From Corynebacterium coyleae (lineage in GTDB: Bacteria > Actinomycetota > Actinomycetes > Mycobacteriales > Mycobacteriaceae), in NCBI RefSeq assembly GCF_030408635.1, contig NZ_CP047198.1, positions 1,612,001 through 1,676,000 on the forward strand: a stretch of DNA of 64,000 bases, written 5' to 3'. This document shows positions 52,374 to 61,734 of the stretch, piece after piece (position 1 is the stretch's first letter; each line of letters begins with the position of its first letter). The position numbers and the translations under genes are program-made. A model generated the notes under the pieces. The model was not told the origin of the DNA, made no database searches, and saw nothing but the letters and a program-made list of their open reading frames with translations.

Positions 52374-53024
52374 CTAGCGCGAAGTAGACAACTCGACCCA
52401 CCGTGGTCCGAGCGTTTTGCTTTCTGCTTGGCCTTGGGTGGCGGCGGCGAGGAGGTCGTCGATACGCTCACGCTCCCCCGGTTCGAACGCGAGCGTGTAC
52501 GTGGCGGCAGCTCCGTATTCGACGTCTACGACTTCCACCCCAGCGTTGCGTAGTTCTGCTTCGATTCGGCCGGCTTCAGCATGCGGAAGGTCCACGGCAA
52601 CTTGCTCACGCATGGCGCGTGTGGTGGTGACAACGCTCGGCAGTGTTTCAGACACCGCGTTCGTGTACGCACTCACGAGCCCACCCGTGCCAAGCTTGAT
52701 GCCACCGAAGTAGCGAATAACCACGGCGACAATGTCGGACATGCCTGATCCTTTGAGCACCTCAAGCATCGGCTTTCCTGCCGTGCCGGAGGGCTCGCCG
52801 TCGTCGGAGGAACGCTCGATTGGCTGTGCGTCGTCGACATGAACGATGAACGCCGAACAATGGTGGCGCGCATCCGGGTACGCCTCACGCGCAGCATGGA
52901 TGACCTCGCGCGCTTCCTCCTCAGTGGTGGCGCGCGTCACCCAGGTAATAAACCGCGAACGCTTGATCTCAAGTTCGTGGATGGCTGTCTCCCCAGCCTT
53001 GGGTCGGACGTAGGAAGTAACCAT
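52374..53024 (-). CDS. yigZ: YigZ/IMPACT family protein
   Basis: The 216-residue product matches UPF0029 at the N-terminus: KRSRFITWVTRATTEEEARE, ARHHCSAFIV, RSSDDGEPSGTAGKPMLEVL, and IVAVVIRYFGGIKLGTGGLV. A C-terminal DUF1949-like EF-G domain V-type fold follows. Homologues are linked to translation control in eukaryotes; the bacterial role is unclear. It starts directly after ilvA. Confidence 0.92.
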   Translation of the reverse strand: MVTSYVRPKAGETAIHELEIKRSRFITWVTRATTEEEAREVIHAAREAYPDARHHCSAFIVHVDDAQPIERSSDDGEPSGTAGKPMLEVLKGSGMSDIVAVVIRYFGGIKLGTGGLVSAYTNAVSETLPSVVTTTRAMREQVAVDLPHAEAGRIEAELRNAGVEVVDVEYGAAATYTLAFEPGERERIDDLLAAATQGQAESKTLGPRWVELSTSR

Positions 53025-54308
53025 TTAACCTGCAACGATGAAGTCGTACTCCGGCGTGCCGGGCTCCAAACGTCGGCAGCCGATCGGCGATCCGTCCATG
53101 CGCTCCAGAAGCGGGGCAAGGTCGTCCGCATGCGCCAATTCAATACCGACGAGCGCGGCACCGGTTTCGCGGTTGTTCTTCTTCAGGTACTCAAACAAGA
53201 CGATGTCGTCTTCCTCACCCAGGATCTCCCGCAGGAACATGCGAAGCTGTCCTGGCTCTTGGGGGAAGTTGACCAGGAAGTAGTGACGCAGCCCGCGGTG
53301 GACCAAGGAGCGCTCCATGACCTCCGCGTAGCGCAGCACATCGTTGTTGCCCCCAGAGATGATGCAGACGACGGTCGAGCCTGGCTTAATCGTCGTTTGT
53401 GCAAGGCCCGCAACCGACAGCGCACCCGCGGGCTCAGCGATGATGCCTTCGTTTTGATACAGCGAGAGCATCTCCGTGCACACTGCCCCTTCGTCGCAAG
53501 AAAACACCTCAGCACGATCTTTGTGTGCTTGGAACACCTGCCAGGGAGTGTCACCGATCCGCTTCACCGCCGCACCGTCTACGAATGGGTCGATAGATTC
53601 CAGCGTCACCGGCTCGCCCGCCTCAATCGCAGCGCGTAACGACGACGCCCCCACCGGCTCAACACCAACCACCCTCGTCGATGGCGACATGTCCGCCACA
53701 TACGACATCACACCTGACATCAGGCCACCGCCACCGACCGGCACAAGAACAGTGTCGAGCTGCTTGCCCATACTGGACAATTGCGCGACGATCTCGGCCG
53801 CGACGGTGCCTTGCCCGACCACGGTATTGCGCGAGTCGAACGGCTCAATCACCGTCGCTCCCCGTGCCGCAGCGTCTTCGCGCGCAGCCTGGGCAGCCTC
53901 GTCAAACGTGTTGCCCGTAACGACGAGCTCAATCGCATCACCGCCGTGCACCAAAATGCGGTCACGCTTCTGCTTCGGGGTGGGTTTCGGGACAAAGATC
54001 TTGCCCTGAATCCCAAGCGCACGGCACGCGTACGCCACGCCCTGGGCGTGATTGCCTGCCGACGCCGCCACTACGCCAGCCTCCCGCTCCTCCGGGGTTA
54101 GCTGCGAAATGCCAAAGTACGCCCCGCGAATCTTGTACGAACGCACATCCTGCAGGTCTTCACGCTTGAGATAAATCTCAGCACCGTACTGCTGAGACAG
54201 CCGCGGGCAGTACTGCAGCGGCGACGGAGTAATGACAGAAGAAATCCTTCCCTGCGCGAACTGGATATCGGCGGCATGGACCTCTTGGAATGTGTCAGAT
54301 GGGCGCAT
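53025..54308 (-). CDS. ilvA: Threonine ammonia-lyase (threonine deaminase)
   Basis: The 427-residue product makes 2-oxobutyrate from threonine, the first step to isoleucine. The pyridoxal-phosphate Lys lies in SYKIRGAYFG. SAGNHAQGVAYACRALG and VPVGGGGLMSGVMS are the phosphate and cofactor loops. A single C-terminal ACT-like regulatory domain starts near 330 (VHRGLRHYFLVNFPQEPGQL). It abuts yigZ. A GTTTGTTCAAAC inverted repeat lies 32 bp upstream at 54340-54351. TACACT 8 bp before the ATG on the minus strand might give a nearly leaderless mRNA. Confidence 0.94.
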   Translation of the reverse strand: MRPSDTFQEVHAADIQFAQGRISSVITPSPLQYCPRLSQQYGAEIYLKREDLQDVRSYKIRGAYFGISQLTPEEREAGVVAASAGNHAQGVAYACRALGIQGKIFVPKPTPKQKRDRILVHGGDAIELVVTGNTFDEAAQAAREDAAARGATVIEPFDSRNTVVGQGTVAAEIVAQLSSMGKQLDTVLVPVGGGGLMSGVMSYVADMSPSTRVVGVEPVGASSLRAAIEAGEPVTLESIDPFVDGAAVKRIGDTPWQVFQAHKDRAEVFSCDEGAVCTEMLSLYQNEGIIAEPAGALSVAGLAQTTIKPGSTVVCIISGGNNDVLRYAEVMERSLVHRGLRHYFLVNFPQEPGQLRMFLREILGEEDDIVLFEYLKKNNRETGAALVGIELAHADDLAPLLERMDGSPIGCRRLEPGTPEYDFIVAG

Positions 54309-54377
54309 GGTCGATCAGTGTACGCGCGACGAGCTTTCAGTTTGTTCAAACCTCGATTTACCCCGCTTCCACAGGAC

Positions 54378-54406
54378 TTAGACATATAGATGATTTGGGG
54401 TACACT
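54378..54406 (+). promoter_or_regulatory. Predicted promoter of the secreted-protein pair
   Basis: TTAGAC (54378-54383) and TACACT (54401-54406) are 17 bp apart. Transcription from about 54413 would give a leader of about 170 nt. Confidence 0.4.
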
Positions 54407-54500
54407 GCTCGCCGTGACCAAACCCCTGACTTCCAGGTGTTGGCCAATCCGATGCGGGGAACACTGAAAACATTGCCTATATCACTATGTTTTCTTCTGG

Positions 54501-54548
54501 GAACCTGCTAGGTTCTTCCGAGTGATCTGTCGAGCGCACGGTCGACAG
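54501..54548 (+). promoter_or_regulatory. Two hairpins in the leader of the secreted-protein genes
   Basis: GAACC-TGCTA-GGTTC (54501-54515) and CTGTCGA-N8-TCGACAG (54527-54548) lie 38-85 nt before the ATG at 54586. Neither has a T-run. They may stabilise the mRNA or regulate translation. Confidence 0.35.
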
Positions 54549-54585
54549 CGACAAACCCCCTAGATTTCCATAGGAGTTTTTCATA

Positions 54586-55047
54586 ATGAAGCGCATTTCT
54601 TCTGCAATGGTCGCTGCCGCGACCGCGCTGACCCTGGCTGTTACCCCGGCTTACGCTGAGGACGCCAAGAACACCGGCAACGAGGCCACCGACACCCACA
54701 CCACCGCTCCGGTTGACCAGCCCGAGGACAACAAGGGCGAGACCGACAAGCCGGGCGAGGGCGAAACCGACAAGCCGGGCGAGACCGAGCAGCCGGGCAA
54801 GGGCGAGGACAACAAGGACGAGACCAACAACCCGCCGGCTCCCCAGAAGCAGACTTCCGGTTCCTCCCAGGGCCACATCATCGGCGCAGTGTCTGGCACC
54901 CTCGCTGCGGTTCTGACCACCGGTCTGATCGTGTTCTCTGACCCGCGTGGCATCAACAAGATCATCGACGCACTGAACCGCGAGTTCCACCTGGGCATCC
55001 CGCACGTCCACGTGCCGCAGGTCCAGCTCCCGAAGCTCCCGTTCTAA
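54586..55047 (+). CDS. Secreted Glu/Lys/Pro-rich protein with C-terminal hydrophobic helix
   Basis: The 153-residue product has a Sec signal peptide (MKRISSAMVAAATALTLAVT, cleavage likely after AYA near 24). A disordered region of degenerate GETDKPGEG repeats spans about 45-85. A hydrophobic helix follows (HIIGAVSGTLAAVLTTGLIV, about 101-120), and then an amphipathic end IPHVHVPQVQLPKLPF. I recognise no family. AGGAG lies about 10 nt before the ATG. It is 29 bp upstream of a gene of the same design, and they share a predicted promoter and terminator. A cell-wall or outer-membrane surface role is inference. Confidence 0.82.
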   Translation: MKRISSAMVAAATALTLAVTPAYAEDAKNTGNEATDTHTTAPVDQPEDNKGETDKPGEGETDKPGETEQPGKGEDNKDETNNPPAPQKQTSGSSQGHIIGAVSGTLAAVLTTGLIVFSDPRGINKIIDALNREFHLGIPHVHVPQVQLPKLPF

Positions 55048-55076
55048 ACCTCCACCCCAGCTAGGAATATTCAAGC

Positions 55077-55571
55077 ATGAAGCTCCGCACTCTGTTGGTT
55101 TCCGCAGCCGGTGCCGCCGTCGCCGCTGGCGCTCTTGGCACTTCAGCTCTCGCTGCAGAGACCACCACATCCGAACCCACTTCGGCAACTACCACCGCCA
55201 CCTCGGAACCGGCACCGACGACGACCACTGAGGCGCCGGCGGAACCGACACCTTCCGAGGGCACGGAGGAAACCACCACCTCGACGACGACTACTGAGAC
55301 GTCGGAGGAAACCACCACCAACCAGTCGACCGAAACCACGACGAAGGAGACCACGACCGCTCCTACACCGACGAAGGTGACCGCTGAGCCTTCGGCAACG
55401 CTGGCTCCGCACGGAAGCATCGGCCCTGTCGATAACGAGGAAAAGATCCTGAAATCAATCACGACTATCAGCGTGATTGTGACGACGCTTGGTGCTGCAA
55501 TTGGCAGCCTGGTTGTCTTCATCAACTCGATCCCTGGTGGTCGCGAGGCACTGCGTAAGTTCTTCAAGTAA
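55077..55571 (+). CDS. Secreted Thr-rich protein with C-terminal hydrophobic helix
   Basis: The 164-residue product has a signal peptide (MKLRTLLVSAAGAAVAAGAL, cleavage likely after ALA near 27). A mucin-like Thr/Glu/Ser/Pro stretch of about 75 residues follows. A hydrophobic helix (SITTISVIVTTLGAAIGSLV) and a basic end GGREALRKFFK close the protein. The Thr-rich part could be O-mannosylated, as in other actinobacterial secreted proteins. AGGAA precedes the ATG. Layout parallels the gene just upstream, suggesting a functional pair. No family is recognised. Confidence 0.82.
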   Translation: MKLRTLLVSAAGAAVAAGALGTSALAAETTTSEPTSATTTATSEPAPTTTTEAPAEPTPSEGTEETTTSTTTTETSEETTTNQSTETTTKETTTAPTPTKVTAEPSATLAPHGSIGPVDNEEKILKSITTISVIVTTLGAAIGSLVVFINSIPGGREALRKFFK

Positions 55572-55592
55572 GACACGCGCTTCATCTCCTCA

Positions 55593-55626
55593 TGCCCGCT
55601 GTGCAATATGCCAGCGGGCATTTTGC
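55593..55626 (+). terminator. Rho-independent terminator after the secreted-protein pair
   Basis: ATGCCCGCTG (55593-55602) and CAGCGGGCAT (55613-55622) form a perfect 10-bp stem around a 10-nt loop, followed by TTT. It lies 22 bp after the second stop codon. Confidence 0.8.
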
Positions 55627-55634
55627 TGTGCCGA

Positions 55635-55930
55635 CTATGCAGCGGCATAGTTTCCCCTAACCCAACATCCCGGTTCCCAAGGCGTCACCCGACAAGCTCG
55701 CGGCGCGGTACGCCCGCAGAGAATCACCGAAGCCGACTATGCAGCAGCATAGTCACTACCGCTGGATCCTCGAGCCCGCGCACTATGCAGCGGCATAGTT
55801 TCCCCTAACCCAACATCCCGGTTCCCAAGGCGTCACCCGACAAGCTCGCGGCGCGGTACGCCCGCAGAGAATCACCGAAGCCGACTATGCAGCGGCATAG
55901 TCACTACCGCTGGAACCTCGAGCCCGCGCA
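55635..55930. repeat. 148-bp tandem duplication within the palindrome array
   Basis: 55635-55782 and 55783-55930 are direct copies that differ at only two positions by eye (A/G in the second palindrome, and GGATCC versus GGAACC in the following spacer). This implies recent duplication. Confidence 0.9.
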
Positions 55931-55994
55931 CTATGCAGCGGCATAGTCACCACCGCACGAGCCTCAAACGAGCACACTATGCAGCGGCATAGTT
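55635..55994. repeat. Array of six 18-bp palindromic repeats
   Basis: ACTATGCAGCGGCATAGT (7-bp arms, AGCG loop) occurs at 55635, 55737 (one change), 55783, 55885, 55931 and 55977. Spacers are 84, 28, 84, 28 and 28 bp. The array fills the convergent gap between the secreted-protein pair and dnaE; apart from the terminator nothing else is seen in 55572-55998. Confidence 0.9.
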
Positions 55995-55998
55995 TCCC

Positions 55999-58900
55999 CT
56001 AGCCCAAGATCCCCGCACCCAGGGTTGCCTTGAGATCACCCATCAGGCTCGCAGAACGGTGCACTCGCAAATGGTCGCCGAGGATCATCAGTTGACTGTG
56101 TTCGCCGTTGACCAGGTTGAGATAGACGTCTGAGTCGCCTGGGTTGTTCGACAGCACTCCCTTGAGTTTCGAAATGTTGTCGATGGTGCACTGGTCCGTC
56201 CGCAGCGTTAGACGAAGCGGTAGGCCAGCACCGTTGCCGGGGCCAAGTTCGGGGACTTTGACGTCGTCGCCAAACAAGCTCATGCGCTCGTCACGAATTG
56301 AGACATGTGCTCTGACCAAAATGATGTTGTCCTCCACAATTTGCGGAGCCACAAGCGCGTATACCTTATTGAAGAGCAGCACATCCACCTGTGCGCCGTG
56401 GTGATCCTCGATGGTCACAATCGCCCAGGGAGAACCGTCCTTCTTAGAGAAGCGTCGGTCCACATTCGAAATCAACCCACCGATGGTGACCTCTGCGCCG
56501 TTACGCAGTTCACCGGACAGGATGGTGGTGAGCTGCGTATCGGTCTGTGCATCGATGGCTTCCTCGTACCCATCAAGCGGGTGCCCGGACACGTATAGGC
56601 CAAGCATTTCGCGCTCGAGGGCGAGTTTGTGCTTACGGTCCCATTCGTCTTCAGGTACTTCAATGGCAAACGCAGAGTTCGCGGAACCGTCCTCGCCGCC
56701 AAGGCCCGCGAAGAGGTCGAATTGGCCCTTGTCAGCGGCCTTCTTCGTCGCCAAGACTGAGTCCACCGCGTCTTCCTGGATCAGCATCAAGCCTTTACGC
56801 GGGTGACCCAAAGAATCGAACGCGCCTGCCTTGATCAGCGATTCCGTGATGCGCTTGTTGCACGGAAGGAGATCGATCTTGTCCAGGTAGTCAGAGAAGC
56901 TGGTGAAGTGCCCCTTGGACTTGCGGGTCTCTTTGATGGACTCCACCACTTCCGCACCGACGTTTCGCACAGCCGCAAGTCCGTAACGGATGTCTTTGCC
57001 GACAGCCATGAAGTTCTCTTCAGACTCGTTAATATCTGGCTGCAACACGCTAATGCCCAAGTGGCGGCAATCCGCCAGGTAAATCGCGGACTTGTCCTTC
57101 TTATCACCAACAGAGGTCAGCAGCGCGGCCATGTACTCGGCGGCGTAATTCGCCTTCATGTAGGCAGTCCAGTACGACACCAACGCATAGCCTGCGGCGT
57201 GCGACTTGTTAAACGCGTACGACGCGAACGGCTCAATCGTTCCCCACAGTGCATCGACGGCTTCCTTGGAGTAGCCGTTTTCAAACATGCCGGCAGAGAA
57301 GGTTTCGTATTCCTTCGCCAGCACCTCCGGCTTCTTCTTACCCATGGCCTTACGGAAGCCGTCTGCCTGACCAGCCGTGTAGTTGGCTACCTTCTGCGAG
57401 ATGTTCATGATCTGCTCTTGGTAGACGATCAGGCCGTAGGTTTCGTCGAGAATCTCGCGCAGCGGCTCCTCAAGCTCCGGGTGAATCGGAGTGATCGGCT
57501 TGCGCCCATTCTTGCGGTCGGCGTAGTCCCAGTGAGCGTTCACACCCATCGGGCCCGGACGGTACAGAGCGAGCGAGGCGACAATATCGTTAAAGCCCGT
57601 CGGCTTCATGCGCTTGAGCAACTCTTGCATACCGCCGGAGTCGAGCTGGAACACACCGAGAGTGTCGCCGCGAGACAGCAATTCGTACACCGCCTCGTCG
57701 TCGGTGTCCAAGGCTTCAAGGTCGATGGTCTCGCCGCGGTTCTTCTCCACGTTCTCCAGCGCGTCGCCAAGCACTGTCAGGTTGCGTAGGCCGAGGAAGT
57801 CCATCTTCAGCAGGCCAATGGCCTCGCACGCCGGATAGTCCCAACCGGTAATGATCGCGCCGTCGGCAGGACGCTTCCACATCGGAATGTGGTCCATCAG
57901 CGGCACAGACGCCATAATCACAGCACACGCGTGTACGCCTGCTTGGCGCACAACGCCTTCAAGTCCACGGGCGGTTTCATAGATCTTGGCCACATCCGGA
58001 TCTGTCTCGATCAGCGAGCGAACCTCAGCCGCTTCCGCGTAGCGCTCGTGCTCCGGATCGGTGATGCCGGACAGTGGAATATCCTTCGCCATAATTGCTG
58101 GTGGCAAGGCACCGTTGATGCGGTCGGCCATCTGGAAGCCCGGCTGGCCGAAGTTCACCTTCGCCGAGTCCTTAATCGCCTGCTTTGTCTTCACTGTGCC
58201 GAAGGTGATCACCTGGGCGATCTTGTCCTCACCCCAACGCTCGGCGGCGTAGGTGATCATTTCGCCGCGGCGGCGATCGTCGAAGTCGATATCGATATCC
58301 GGTGCGGAGGGACGCTCCGGGTTGAGGAATCGCTCGAAGAGCAGGCCGTGCTCCATCGGGTCAATATTTGTAATGGTCAACGCATACGCAACCAACGAAC
58401 CAGCGGCGGAACCACGACCCGGACCAACGCGAATGCCGATCTCGCGAGCGTGCTTAATCAGCTCCGCAACGATCAGGAAGTAGGAGGGGTAGCCCTTCAT
58501 GTCGATGACGTCGATCTCGTAGTTCGCACGCTCGGTGTATTCCTGCGGAACCTCTCCCCCGTTGAAACGCTCCGACAGTCCGCGGCGAACCTCCTCACGC
58601 AGCCACGTCGTCGGGGTGTGTCCCTCCGGCACGTCCGCGATCGGCATGCGATCGTGCGGGTGTTCCTCCCACAACTCGCTGTAGTCGCCGACACGCTCCG
58701 CGATCCACAGGGTGTTGTCGCACCCGTCAGGCACGGTGGAGTCCCACAACTCACGCATCTGTTCGGCAGTCTTGATGTAGTAGCCGGAGCCATCAAACTT
58801 GAAGCGGTCCGGATCCAGCAGCGTCTTGCCTGTCTGGACACACAGCATTGCCTCGTGCGCGGGCGCCTGGGATTCGAGGACGTAGTGGCAGTCGTTGGTC

Positions 58901-59559
58901 ACCAGCGGCAGCAGTTCAAGCATCTCTCCGATGCGCAACAGGTCGTCGCGCACGCGGCGTTCGATGTGCAACCCGTGGTCCATCAGTTCAAGGAAGTAGT
59001 TGTCCTTGCCGTAGATGTCCTGCCACATCGCCGCAGCCTCCAACGCGGCGTCAAACTGGCCTAGACGCAGGCGAGTTTGCACGTCACCGGACGGGCAGCC
59101 AGTGGTCGCGATAATGCCGTCAGCATGCTCGGCGATAAGTTCCGCATCCATGCGAGGCCACTTGCCCAACTGTCCCTCGTACGACGCAAGGGAGCTCAGC
59201 TTGAACAGGTTGCGCAGACCCGTCGCGTTCTCGGCGAGCATGGTCTGGTGGAGGTATGCGCCGGACGCGGAGACATCGTCACGCTTTTGATCCGGCGTAC
59301 CCCACAGCACACGCTTCTTATTAAAACGAGAGTCCGGTGCCATGTAAGACTCAATGCCGATGATCGGCTTCACACCAGCATCGACCATGCGACGGTAAAA
59401 CGCATTGGAGCCGAACATGTTGCCGTGGTCGGTCATGCCGACTGCTGGCATGCCCTGGCGGGACACCTCCTCAGCCAGCAAGTCCACCTTTGCCATGCCG
59501 TCCAACATGGAGAACTCGGTGTGGTTATGAAGATGAACGAAGGAGGATTTTTTGGCCAT
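55999..59559 (-). CDS. dnaE: DNA polymerase III alpha subunit
   Basis: The replicative polymerase, about 1186 residues. An N-terminal PHP domain starts [20 protein letters not shown]. The polymerase core includes [14 protein letters not shown] and [16 protein letters not shown] with catalytic Asp residues. A tandem HhH region follows, then an OB-fold near 1000-1080 ([20 protein letters not shown]). ATG 59559 begins AKKSSF, as in relatives; ATG 59568 is possible. It lies 33 bp downstream of the ABC permease gene. Its stop codon is next to the last palindromic repeat. Confidence 0.97.
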   Translation of the reverse strand: MAKKSSFVHLHNHTEFSMLDGMAKVDLLAEEVSRQGMPAVGMTDHGNMFGSNAFYRRMVDAGVKPIIGIESYMAPDSRFNKKRVLWGTPDQKRDDVSASGAYLHQTMLAENATGLRNLFKLSSLASYEGQLGKWPRMDAELIAEHADGIIATTGCPSGDVQTRLRLGQFDAALEAAAMWQDIYGKDNYFLELMDHGLHIERRVRDDLLRIGEMLELLPLVTNDCHYVLESQAPAHEAMLCVQTGKTLLDPDRFKFDGSGYYIKTAEQMRELWDSTVPDGCDNTLWIAERVGDYSELWEEHPHDRMPIADVPEGHTPTTWLREEVRRGLSERFNGGEVPQEYTERANYEIDVIDMKGYPSYFLIVAELIKHAREIGIRVGPGRGSAAGSLVAYALTITNIDPMEHGLLFERFLNPERPSAPDIDIDFDDRRRGEMITYAAERWGEDKIAQVITFGTVKTKQAIKDSAKVNFGQPGFQMADRINGALPPAIMAKDIPLSGITDPEHERYAEAAEVRSLIETDPDVAKIYETARGLEGVVRQAGVHACAVIMASVPLMDHIPMWKRPADGAIITGWDYPACEAIGLLKMDFLGLRNLTVLGDALENVEKNRGETIDLEALDTDDEAVYELLSRGDTLGVFQLDSGGMQELLKRMKPTGFNDIVASLALYRPGPMGVNAHWDYADRKNGRKPITPIHPELEEPLREILDETYGLIVYQEQIMNISQKVANYTAGQADGFRKAMGKKKPEVLAKEYETFSAGMFENGYSKEAVDALWGTIEPFASYAFNKSHAAGYALVSYWTAYMKANYAAEYMAALLTSVGDKKDKSAIYLADCRHLGISVLQPDINESEENFMAVGKDIRYGLAAVRNVGAEVVESIKETRKSKGHFTSFSDYLDKIDLLPCNKRITESLIKAGAFDSLGHPRKGLMLIQEDAVDSVLATKKAADKGQFDLFAGLGGEDGSANSAFAIEVPEDEWDRKHKLALEREMLGLYVSGHPLDGYEEAIDAQTDTQLTTILSGELRNGAEVTIGGLISNVDRRFSKKDGSPWAIVTIEDHHGAQVDVLLFNKVYALVAPQIVEDNIILVRAHVSIRDERMSLFGDDVKVPELGPGNGAGLPLRLTLRTDQCTIDNISKLKGVLSNNPGDSDVYLNLVNGEHSQLMILGDHLRVHRSASLMGDLKATLGAGILG

Positions 59560-59592
59560 GCGGCTCATCTTAGACGGCTACGCAAGTCCGAA

Positions 59593-60861
59593 TTATTCGT
59601 AGCGCAGCGCGTCGATGGGCTGCATCTTCGCGGCCTTCGACGCAGGGTATGCGCCGAAGAACACACCGGTCGCCAGCGAGAACAGCAGCGCGAACACCAC
59701 GGCTCCGATCGGCGGCCATGTCATTTCCAAAAGCGCCGAGCTGGCGATCATGCCGACAGCGCCACCCAGGATGACGCCAATGACGCCGCCGATGAGGCAC
59801 ACCAGCATCGCCTCGACGATGAACTGGACACGAATATCATTGTGGGTTGCGCCGAGCGCTTTACGCACGCCGATTTCGCGGGTGCGTTCAGTAACCGTGA
59901 TCAGCATGATGTTCATCACGCCGATACCGCCGACGAGGAGCGAGATGCCGCCGATTGCGGAGAGCACGGTCGACAGGGTGCGGAAGATCGTCGTCAAGCC
60001 TTCGAGGCTCGCTGAGATATCGAACACCTCGGCCTCGTAGTTGTCGTTACCGGCGTACATGCGATCCAGGTACGTTTGCAGGTCTGCGCGGAACGCCTCC
60101 GGGTCCTCATCCACAGCAGCACGCACGCTAAACGACGACACCCAGTCCGCCTCCAAGCCAACCCTGTCCGCGGCCGTGACCGGAATGTAGGCGTCCGCAA
60201 ACGCGGTTTCCCCGAACATGGGCTGGCTCTCCGATTTTTCCAGCACACCGATGATGGTGAACACCGCCGGCTTGCCGTGGATGATGAGGTCGAAGCGGGA
60301 GCCGAGCGCCTTGCTCGGATCGTTGTCGAACAACGCCTCGACCAGCTCTGGCGACACAACGGCAACGGGGCGACGACTATCAATGATGTCTTGATCCAAC
60401 CCGCGACCGTACTGAACCTTCAGGCCACGCATGTCGAGCGAGCTCGCAAGCGACGGGTAGATCGACACACTTGAAGTGTTGTCCCCGACCTGTGCGTCAC
60501 CACCACCGGAAAGCTCCAGATCGATGCCTTGCACGCGGTCGCCGAACGACGCTTGCAGCTCGTTGAGCTGATCAAACGTGACAGCATCGTTCTCGTTTGT
60601 CGGCGGGGCAAGATCAAACGCCGCAAACGGGTCCTCGGATTTCTCGCCTTCTTCCGCGCGTTCGTGCACCATCACCGGGTACGTGGTCGTGCCGGCGTCT
60701 TCCAGACCACCCATCACATCGTTCTCGAGGGCACGGCCCAACGTCATGATGATGATCACGGCCATGATGCCGATGATGATGCCCAAAAGCGTCAGCAGCG
60801 AGCGCAACTTGTTGGTATTCAGGCTGGACAGCGCCAACCGTAGCGATTCGCGAATATTCAC
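59593..60861 (-). CDS. MacB-type ABC transporter permease
   Basis: The 422-residue product has the MacB_PCD-FtsX layout. A first membrane helix after NIRESLRLALSSLNTNKLRS leads to LLTLLGIIIGIMAVIIIMTLG. A large extracytoplasmic domain spans about 45-280. Three C-terminal helices contain SLLVGGIGVMNIMLITVTER, TREIGVRKALGATHNDI and a final FGAYPASKAAKMQPIDALRYE. It forms an efflux complex with the ATPase directly upstream and the lipoprotein adaptor; substrates may be peptides, lipids or antibiotics. Confidence 0.92.
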   Translation of the reverse strand: MNIRESLRLALSSLNTNKLRSLLTLLGIIIGIMAVIIIMTLGRALENDVMGGLEDAGTTTYPVMVHERAEEGEKSEDPFAAFDLAPPTNENDAVTFDQLNELQASFGDRVQGIDLELSGGGDAQVGDNTSSVSIYPSLASSLDMRGLKVQYGRGLDQDIIDSRRPVAVVSPELVEALFDNDPSKALGSRFDLIIHGKPAVFTIIGVLEKSESQPMFGETAFADAYIPVTAADRVGLEADWVSSFSVRAAVDEDPEAFRADLQTYLDRMYAGNDNYEAEVFDISASLEGLTTIFRTLSTVLSAIGGISLLVGGIGVMNIMLITVTERTREIGVRKALGATHNDIRVQFIVEAMLVCLIGGVIGVILGGAVGMIASSALLEMTWPPIGAVVFALLFSLATGVFFGAYPASKAAKMQPIDALRYE

Positions 60862-61734
60862 CTAGTTCACCCCACCCGGCTGGCGCACACGAGCGATTTT
60901 TCCGTCCATCATTTCCACGATCCGGCCGGTTTCTTCAGCCAACTCCGGGTTGTGGGTAATAAACACGATGGCTTTGCCCAGTTCCTGGTTGAGTTCGTGG
61001 AACAGATCCATGACCATGCGTCCGGTTTTGGAATCCAGGGCGCCCGTGGGCTCGTCGGCAAGCAGCAGCCCTGGGTCATTGGCCAGGCTGCGTGCGATTG
61101 CCACACGCTGCTTCTGGCCACCCGAAAGTTCGTTGGGGTTGTGGTGCAACCGATCCCCCATGCCCATGCGATCCAGCAGTTCGGCGGCGCGCTCCTCGCG
61201 CTCGCGCTTCGGCACACCGGCGTACATCATCGGCATGGCCACGTTCTGCAGCGCGTCGATGCGGCCCACGAGGTTGAAGTTCTGAAAAATGAATCCGATG
61301 TTTTGGCTGCGGTAATGCGCCAGTTCCTTGTCCTGCTTCGCGTACACAGGTTCGCCGTTGAAGGCATACGCACCTTCCGTGGGGCGATCAAGCATGCCGA
61401 TTAGGTTCATCAACGTCGATTTACCGCAGCCCGAAGGACCCACGATAGAAACAAATTCGCCCTGTTCAGCGTAGAAATCCACGCCGTGCAGTACGGTCAG
61501 TTCGCTCGGCTCGCCAACGTTGTACGTCTTCACGATCCGGCGCATGTCGATCAACCTGCCGGTGTTCTCCATGCGCGGCTGCGTATCGACGACTTCCTCC
61601 ACCGGGACAGTTTCAACTACCGGTTCGTCTTCATCGGCTGGGTCTTCTTCGCCGTCGAGGAAGAACGGGTCGTGGGTGTCTGTCGTGTCGGTCAGGGTGT
61701 CGTCGTCAAGCGGACGCTTTTTCCTGCGAAACAC
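60862..61734 (-). CDS. MacB/LolD-type ABC transporter ATP-binding protein
   Basis: The 290-residue product has an acidic, variable N-terminal 65 residues, then a classical ATPase. Walker A is VGPSGCGKSTLMNLIGMLDR, the signature is ELSGGQKQRVAIARSLAN, and Walker B is LLLADEPTGALD. It starts 1 bp after the adaptor stop and ends 1 bp before the permease start. A motif variant (GGTGTCGTCGTCAAGC, 61696-61711) encodes LDDDTL in its N-terminal variable part. Confidence 0.94.
   Translation of the reverse strand: MFRRKKRPLDDDTLTDTTDTHDPFFLDGEEDPADEDEPVVETVPVEEVVDTQPRMENTGRLIDMRRIVKTYNVGEPSELTVLHGVDFYAEQGEFVSIVGPSGCGKSTLMNLIGMLDRPTEGAYAFNGEPVYAKQDKELAHYRSQNIGFIFQNFNLVGRIDALQNVAMPMMYAGVPKREREERAAELLDRMGMGDRLHHNPNELSGGQKQRVAIARSLANDPGLLLADEPTGALDSKTGRMVMDLFHELNQELGKAIVFITHNPELAEETGRIVEMMDGKIARVRQPGGVN

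Noticed and set aside
55635-55994. Possible CRISPR array (regular 18-bp repeats with 28-bp spacers)
   Set aside because: Repeats are too short and fully palindromic, spacers are themselves duplicated (84-bp and 28-bp types), and no cas genes are in the window.
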